DNA of 10,053 nt from Deltaproteobacteria bacterium (lineage in GTDB: Bacteria > Desulfobacterota > DSM-4660 > Desulfatiglandales > Desulfatiglandaceae). Each line of letters opens with the position of its first letter. Positions within the stretch are counted from its first letter, which is position 1. The notes beneath the pieces were generated by a model that saw nothing but the letters and a program-made list of their open reading frames with translations, did not search any database and was not told the DNA's origin. Below are positions 7,005-10,053 of the stretch, piece after piece. The position numbers and the translations under genes are program-made. The DNA is taken from contig JABGPV010000187.1 in the NCBI GenBank assembly GCA_018644785.1, forward strand, positions 1-10,053, in the 5' to 3' direction.

Positions 7005-7291
7005 TGGCGGATGTTTTTTTGTATGCGGGGCTTTTTTTATGTCTCCTGATGGTCGCTTCACTTTACCGGGCGGTTTTCGGCCCTACGATTCTGGACCGCC
7101 TGATCGGCGTCAATGCCATCGGCAGCAAGACCGTTATTCTCCTCCTTTTGATCGGGCTGATTTATGAACGTCTGGATATGTTTTTGGATATTGCCCTGGC
7201 TTACGCGCTGCTCAATTTCGTGGCGGTCCTGGCGGCGTCCAGGTATTTCCAGAAACGCAAAGGATTGTATGAGGAGCCGCCTTACAAGTAA
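7001..7291 (+). CDS. mnhF: Na+/H+ antiporter subunit F (MrpF/MnhF; MbhB-like)
   Basis: A 96-residue, three-helix membrane subunit of the Mrp antiporter. The conserved loop FGPTILDRLIGVNAIGSK (26-43) with Asp32-Arg33 is diagnostic of MrpF, and a membrane acidic residue (Asp63, in FLDIALAYALLNF) is also kept. Its start overlaps the stop of mnhE in ATGA (7001-7004); a second ATG at 7004 is equally possible and would drop one Met. The tail is basic and cytoplasmic. A 53-base gap holding a short tandem repeat separates it from mnhG, the only sizeable gap in this operon. Confidence 0.92.
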   Translation: MMADVFLYAGLFLCLLMVASLYRAVFGPTILDRLIGVNAIGSKTVILLLLIGLIYERLDMFLDIALAYALLNFVAVLAASRYFQKRKGLYEEPPYK

Positions 7292-7304
7292 TAAGTGTAC
7301 AGGG

Positions 7305-7325
7305 GGCAGTAGGCAGTTATCAGTG
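7305..7325 (+). repeat. Three tandem heptamers between mnhF and mnhG
   Basis: GGCAGTA (7305-7311), GGCAGTT (7312-7318) and ATCAGTG (7319-7325) follow one another without a gap; the shared core is CAGT in the same place of each unit. They sit between the mnhF stop (7291) and the mnhG ribosome binding site (GGAGAGG, 7329-7335). Short heptamer repeats of GGCAGTA/ATCAGTT type occur between genes in several Desulfobacterota and cyanobacteria; this would be a short, worn copy. Its role is unknown. Confidence 0.5.
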
Positions 7326-7344
7326 TTTGGAGAGGATGTTGATA

Positions 7345-7671
7345 ATGATTGATGTGATTGTGATACTGCTGATTATTTGCGGGTTGGTATTTTTTACCGG
7401 CGGTGCCGTGGGGATCCTTCGCTTCCCGGATTTTTATACCCGGCTGCATCCGGCCGGCAAGATGGATACCCTGGGGTCTTTTCTCATGGTGCTGGCCGTA
7501 GCGCTTTTTAACCTGCACGAATTTTCATGGGCGACCGTTCTCACAAGCCTTAAAATACTTCTGATTGTGCTTTTCGTTTTCATCCTGAATCCCACCGCTA
7601 CCCATGCCATTGTGGATGCCGGATTCCGGGCGGGAATGCGGCCGTGGACGAAAAAAGACAGGGGGAAATAG
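7345..7671 (+). CDS. mnhG: Na+/H+ antiporter subunit G (MrpG/MnhG; MbhC-like)
   Basis: A 108-residue membrane subunit with three helices (about residues 3-22, 42-58 and 65-82). The signature RFPDFYTRLHPAGKMDTLG (26-44) after the first helix is diagnostic of the MrpG family. Several in-frame starts exist (TTG 7327, ATG 7336, TTG 7339, ATG 7345). GGAGAGG at 7329-7335 gives the best spacing (9 bases) to ATG 7345, which also matches the usual N-terminus of the family. The basic C-terminal tail faces the cytoplasm. The next gene begins 3 bases after the stop. In Mrp complexes the E, F and G subunits are thought to help assembly and cation transport. Confidence 0.92.
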   Translation: MIDVIVILLIICGLVFFTGGAVGILRFPDFYTRLHPAGKMDTLGSFLMVLAVALFNLHEFSWATVLTSLKILLIVLFVFILNPTATHAIVDAGFRAGMRPWTKKDRGK

Positions 7672-7674
7672 ACC

Positions 7675-7920
7675 ATGATCTGGGAACTGGACCTGGCTAT
7701 TCTGATCCTGGTAATTGTTGCGGCCATTGGCGCCGTACAGGTGAAAGACCTGCTTGGCTGCGCCATTTTGTTTGGTGCCTATAGCTTTCTCATGTGCCTG
7801 CTCTGGGCCATCATGGGGGCGGTGGATGTGGCATTTACCGAGGCATCGGTTGGGGCGGGTGTCAGCTCCGTTTTTTTTGTGGCCGCCGTATTTCGAACCA
7901 CCCGGAGGACCAAGGATTGA
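7675..7920 (+). CDS. MbhD-like subunit (DUF4040; part of the MrpA C-terminal region)
   Basis: An 81-residue, three-helix membrane protein. The segment VDVAFTEASVGAGVSS (50-65) is the hallmark of MbhD and of the matching stretch in the C-terminal part of MrpA, with Glu56 within a helix; a buried acidic residue here is likely to take part in ion movement. The protein is separate here, as in hydrogenase-type Mbh clusters, and not fused to a NuoL-like MrpA. GGGGGA (about 7662-7667) precedes ATG 7675. The stop codon overlaps the TTG start of the next gene (TTGA, 7917-7920), so translation is likely coupled. Confidence 0.85.
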   Translation: MIWELDLAILILVIVAAIGAVQVKDLLGCAILFGAYSFLMCLLWAIMGAVDVAFTEASVGAGVSSVFFVAAVFRTTRRTKD

Positions 7921-8741
7921 AGGCGATCGGTTTGATCATCGTTGTTCTGACAGGGGGGCTTCTGCTCTACGCTACCCAGGATTTTCCCTCCTGGGGTGAT
8001 CCCGCATCGCCCGCCAGCACCCATATTGCCACCTACCATCTTACAAAAGCCTTTGAGGAAACTTCCGTTCCCAACGTGGTAACGGCGGTGCTGGCCGATT
8101 ATCGTAGTTTTGACACCATGTTTGAAACCGGTGTCATCTTTTGCGCGGGCCTGGGATGTTTTGTCCTGTTAAGGCTGTTCAGGAAACGGGACGAAGACAG
8201 CTATTATCGCCATGTGGCCACCGGTATCACCCTGCACATCAAGAGCGGCGATATCCCTGACGCCTCCAGCGAGTTTGAACGAATCGACACCCTCTGGACC
8301 CCATACGATCTGATTGTAAAAACGGTTTGCAGAATCCTGGCGCCTTTTGTCCAACTCTTTGGGCTCTATGTAATCGCCCATGGGCATCACAGTCCCGGCG
8401 GCGGTTTTCAGGGAGGTGTGATTTTAGGAGCCAGCGTCATTCTCATCGCCATCGGTCACGACATGCGTACCGCCATCGGGCGCATCAGTGAAAAGACTGT
8501 TCACATCCTCATGGCCGCAGGTGTTCTCCTCTATTCGGGCATTGGCGCCCTGTGCATGATTCTGGGGCAAAATTTTCTGGATTACGCAAGCCTGAGCAGG
8601 ATCCTGTTCACCAATGAAATTGAAGCCCGTTCATTGGGCATACTCGGCGTTGAAGTCGGCGTGGGTATTACGGTAATGGCGGTCATGATTTCCATCTATA
8701 ACAATTTGAGTTCGGAAGGTAGGCAGGACGAGGGATTATAG
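7917..8741 (+). CDS. mnhB: MbhE-like/MrpB fusion subunit of the Na+/H+ antiporter
   Basis: A 274-residue membrane protein with two parts. Residues 1-90 match the MbhE/MrpA C-terminal type: one helix, then a loop with SWGDPASPAS (25-34), SVPNVVTAVLADYRSFDT (50-67), Glu70, and a second helix. A hydrophilic linker (about 89-128) follows. Residues 130-262 are a full MrpB domain with four helices and the signature HGHHSPGGGFQGG (155-167). TTG 7917 is preferred because GGAGG (7904-7908) lies 8 bases before it and it overlaps the preceding stop in TTGA. A longer reading frame from 7794 would run inside the MbhD-like gene and adds non-membrane sequence with no family match. In archaeal Mbh and in classical Mrp operons these two parts sit in different proteins, so this is a fusion relative to them. 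Confidence 0.88.
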   Translation: MKAIGLIIVVLTGGLLLYATQDFPSWGDPASPASTHIATYHLTKAFEETSVPNVVTAVLADYRSFDTMFETGVIFCAGLGCFVLLRLFRKRDEDSYYRHVATGITLHIKSGDIPDASSEFERIDTLWTPYDLIVKTVCRILAPFVQLFGLYVIAHGHHSPGGGFQGGVILGASVILIAIGHDMRTAIGRISEKTVHILMAAGVLLYSGIGALCMILGQNFLDYASLSRILFTNEIEARSLGILGVEVGVGITVMAVMISIYNNLSSEGRQDEGL

Positions 8742-8744
8742 AAG

Positions 8745-9134
8745 ATGAGCGACCTGGTTGTGGCCCTTGTGGGAAAATACAATTACTGGCTGTGTGTTAT
8801 TTTAATGATGATTGGCCTTTACGCCATGATTGCCAAGAACAACCTCATTAAGAAGCTGGTGGGGATGAATATTTTTCAAACCTCCATTATTCTTTTTTAT
8901 GTGTCCATCGGGTGTAAAAAAGGGGCGACAATTCCCATTTTGCATCACGGCGCCGGTCATCACGGGGTGGATCCCACCCACTACATCAATCCACTGCCCC
9001 ATGTGCTGATGCTGACGGCCATTGTGGTTTCCGTATCCACCTTCGGGGTGGCCCTGGCCCTGGCCATTAAGGTCTACCGGAAGCACAAAACCCTTGAAGA
9101 AGATGAAATACTCATGCAGTTGAGGTCAGAATGA
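8745..9134 (+). CDS. mnhC: Na+/H+ antiporter subunit C (MrpC/MnhC; NuoK-like, MbhG)
   Basis: A 129-residue, three-helix membrane subunit related to complex I NuoK. Helices lie at about 13-30, 40-56 and 86-109. The family signature NPLPHVLMLTAIVVSVS (82-98) is present before the third helix. In NuoK a Glu sits in helix 2; here that helix (GMNIFQTSIILFY) has none, as expected for MrpC. The loop between helices 2 and 3 is rich in His (67, 68, 72, 73, 79, with 86 close by). ATG 8745 follows GAGGGA (8730-8735) and starts 3 bases after the previous stop. The stop overlaps the mnhD start in ATGA (9131-9134). Confidence 0.92.
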   Translation: MSDLVVALVGKYNYWLCVILMMIGLYAMIAKNNLIKKLVGMNIFQTSIILFYVSIGCKKGATIPILHHGAGHHGVDPTHYINPLPHVLMLTAIVVSVSTFGVALALAIKVYRKHKTLEEDEILMQLRSE

Positions 9135-10053
9135 TCGATCACTATCCCGCACTGATTGTTATCCTACCGTTTTTGTTTGCCTTTGTGGTCAGCGGGGCGG
9201 CCTGGGTTAAGAAGTCCCTATGTTTTCCCCTGACCGTTGTGGGAATGGGGCTTTCGGCCTGGTTTTCGGTGTGTCTGTTGGTCCGGGTGGCCACAACCGG
9301 CGTGATGAAATACCGGATGGGTGGCTGGGAAACCCCGTGGGGAATCGGCTATCATGTGGATTATCTAAACGGTCTGGTGGTGTCGGTGGTCACGGTCCTA
9401 GCGTTTATCAACCTGATCGCCACCCGGAAAAATGTGGCCGATGAGACGCCCGAGAAAGCGGGGGCTTTCTACAGTCTGTATCTGCTTTTCATCGTGGGGC
9501 TCACGGGTATTCTGCTCACCGGAGACCTGTTCAATCTTTATGTACTCCTGGAGGTTGCGTCCCTCACCAGTTATGCCCTTATCGGCATGGGAAAAGGGCG
9601 CGCGTCCATTTCCGCTCTGAATTATCTCTTTGTGGGCACCGTGGGGGGATGTTTCTACCTGCTGGGGGTGGGCTACCTGTATATCATGACCGGATCGCTC
9701 AACATGGTGGATGTGGCGACCCTGCTGCCCCAAATGTTTCACAGCAGTGCCATTGTCATGGCCTTCATCTTCTGTATGGTGGGGGTGGGTATCAAAATGG
9801 CATTTTTTCCCCTGCACATGTGGCTACCCAATGCTTACGGTTTCGCGCCTACGGCCGCCGGAAGTCTGATTGCCCCCCTCATGACCAAGGTGATGGTCTA
9901 TGTGCTCATCCGGCTCATGCTTACCGTCTTCTCGGTTGATTTTGCCTTTGTAATCCTGAAAATGGGAGATCCAATGGTGTGGCTGTCGAGCCTGGCCATT
10001 GTGGCGGGCGCCGTGTTTGCCCTGGCCCAGAAAAACCTGAAACGGATGTTCTG
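9131..10053 (+). CDS. mnhD: Na+/H+ antiporter subunit D (MrpD/MnhD; NuoM/N-like, MbhH), 3' end missing
   Basis: The frame stays open from ATG 9131 to the window edge (307 residues visible; the family is usually about 490-500). This is the large proton-channel subunit, related to NuoL/M/N of complex I. Landmarks are GDLFNLYVLLEVASLTSYAL (131-150) with helix Glu141, the essential glutamate position of this family, and GVGIKMAFFPLHMWLPNAY (219-237) with Lys222 and His229. The segment LAQKNLKRMF at the edge matches the conserved Lys-Arg-Met/Leu run before the later helices. These residues form the buried chain for proton transfer. The ATG overlaps the mnhC stop (ATGA), so translation is coupled. 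Nothing visible indicates damage. What follows decides whether this is a plain antiporter or part of a hydrogenase-like complex. Confidence 0.93.
   Translation, partial: MIDHYPALIVILPFLFAFVVSGAAWVKKSLCFPLTVVGMGLSAWFSVCLLVRVATTGVMKYRMGGWETPWGIGYHVDYLNGLVVSVVTVLAFINLIATRKNVADETPEKAGAFYSLYLLFIVGLTGILLTGDLFNLYVLLEVASLTSYALIGMGKGRASISALNYLFVGTVGGCFYLLGVGYLYIMTGSLNMVDVATLLPQMFHSSAIVMAFIFCMVGVGIKMAFFPLHMWLPNAYGFAPTAAGSLIAPLMTKVMVYVLIRLMLTVFSVDFAFVILKMGDPMVWLSSLAIVAGAVFALAQKNLKRMF

Noticed and set aside
7794..7916. A longer reading frame for the MrpB fusion starting at 7794.
   Set aside because: It runs inside the MbhD-like gene in another frame, adds non-membrane residues with no family match, and TTG 7917 has a well-spaced GGAGG.
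9398..9817. A 139-residue His-rich frame on the minus strand.
   Set aside because: Its composition is the mirror of membrane-protein codons in mnhD; it is a shadow frame.

Overview
The window looks like a chromosomal segment of an anaerobic or facultative Desulfobacterota (deltaproteobacterial) genome, probably Desulfobacterales-like. The reasons are paired b'/b ATP synthase stator genes, soluble multi-PAS/GAF histidine kinases, many TTG starts with strong GGAGG-type ribosome binding sites, and an Mrp/Mbh-type membrane antiporter cluster. This placement is inferred from gene content and style only. All genes I accept lie on the + strand.

Layout: (1) 1-634, the last codons of an ATP synthase b'-type subunit overlapping a complete b subunit gene (atpF). 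No delta, alpha or other F1 gene follows. (2) 635-903, a gap with a short tandem repeat and a possible extended -10 promoter. (3) 904-3870, a large cytosolic histidine kinase with an N-terminal Rossmann (Gfo/Idh/MocA-like) domain, then a stand-alone receiver protein. (4) 3871-4060, a gap with a weak hairpin and two adjacent inverted repeats that coincide with a possible promoter. (5) 4061-6344, a cytidylate-kinase-like domain fused to a response-regulator receiver, overlapping by 14 bases a second PAS histidine kinase. (6) 6423-10053, a tightly packed membrane operon in the order MrpE, MrpF, MrpG, MbhD-like, MbhE-MrpB fusion, MrpC, MrpD. The last gene is cut by the window edge.

The Mrp cluster has the same order as the first eight subunits of archaeal membrane-bound hydrogenase (MbhA-H), with the MbhE-like and MbhF (MrpB)-like parts fused. 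No NuoL-like MrpA N-terminal domain is visible. It should form a Na+/H+ exchange membrane module, either as an antiporter or as the ion-pumping arm of a larger redox complex encoded beyond the window.

The four signalling genes make two plausible kinase/receiver pairs: kinase 1 with the single-domain receiver, and kinase 2 with the kinase-receiver fusion. Neither receiver protein has a DNA-binding domain. Together they suggest a cytosolic circuit that senses a dinucleotide or redox state and is placed between energy-conserving membrane complexes. A functional link is inference from adjacency only. The two most unusual proteins are the Rossmann-domain histidine kinase and the cytidylate-kinase-like/receiver fusion.
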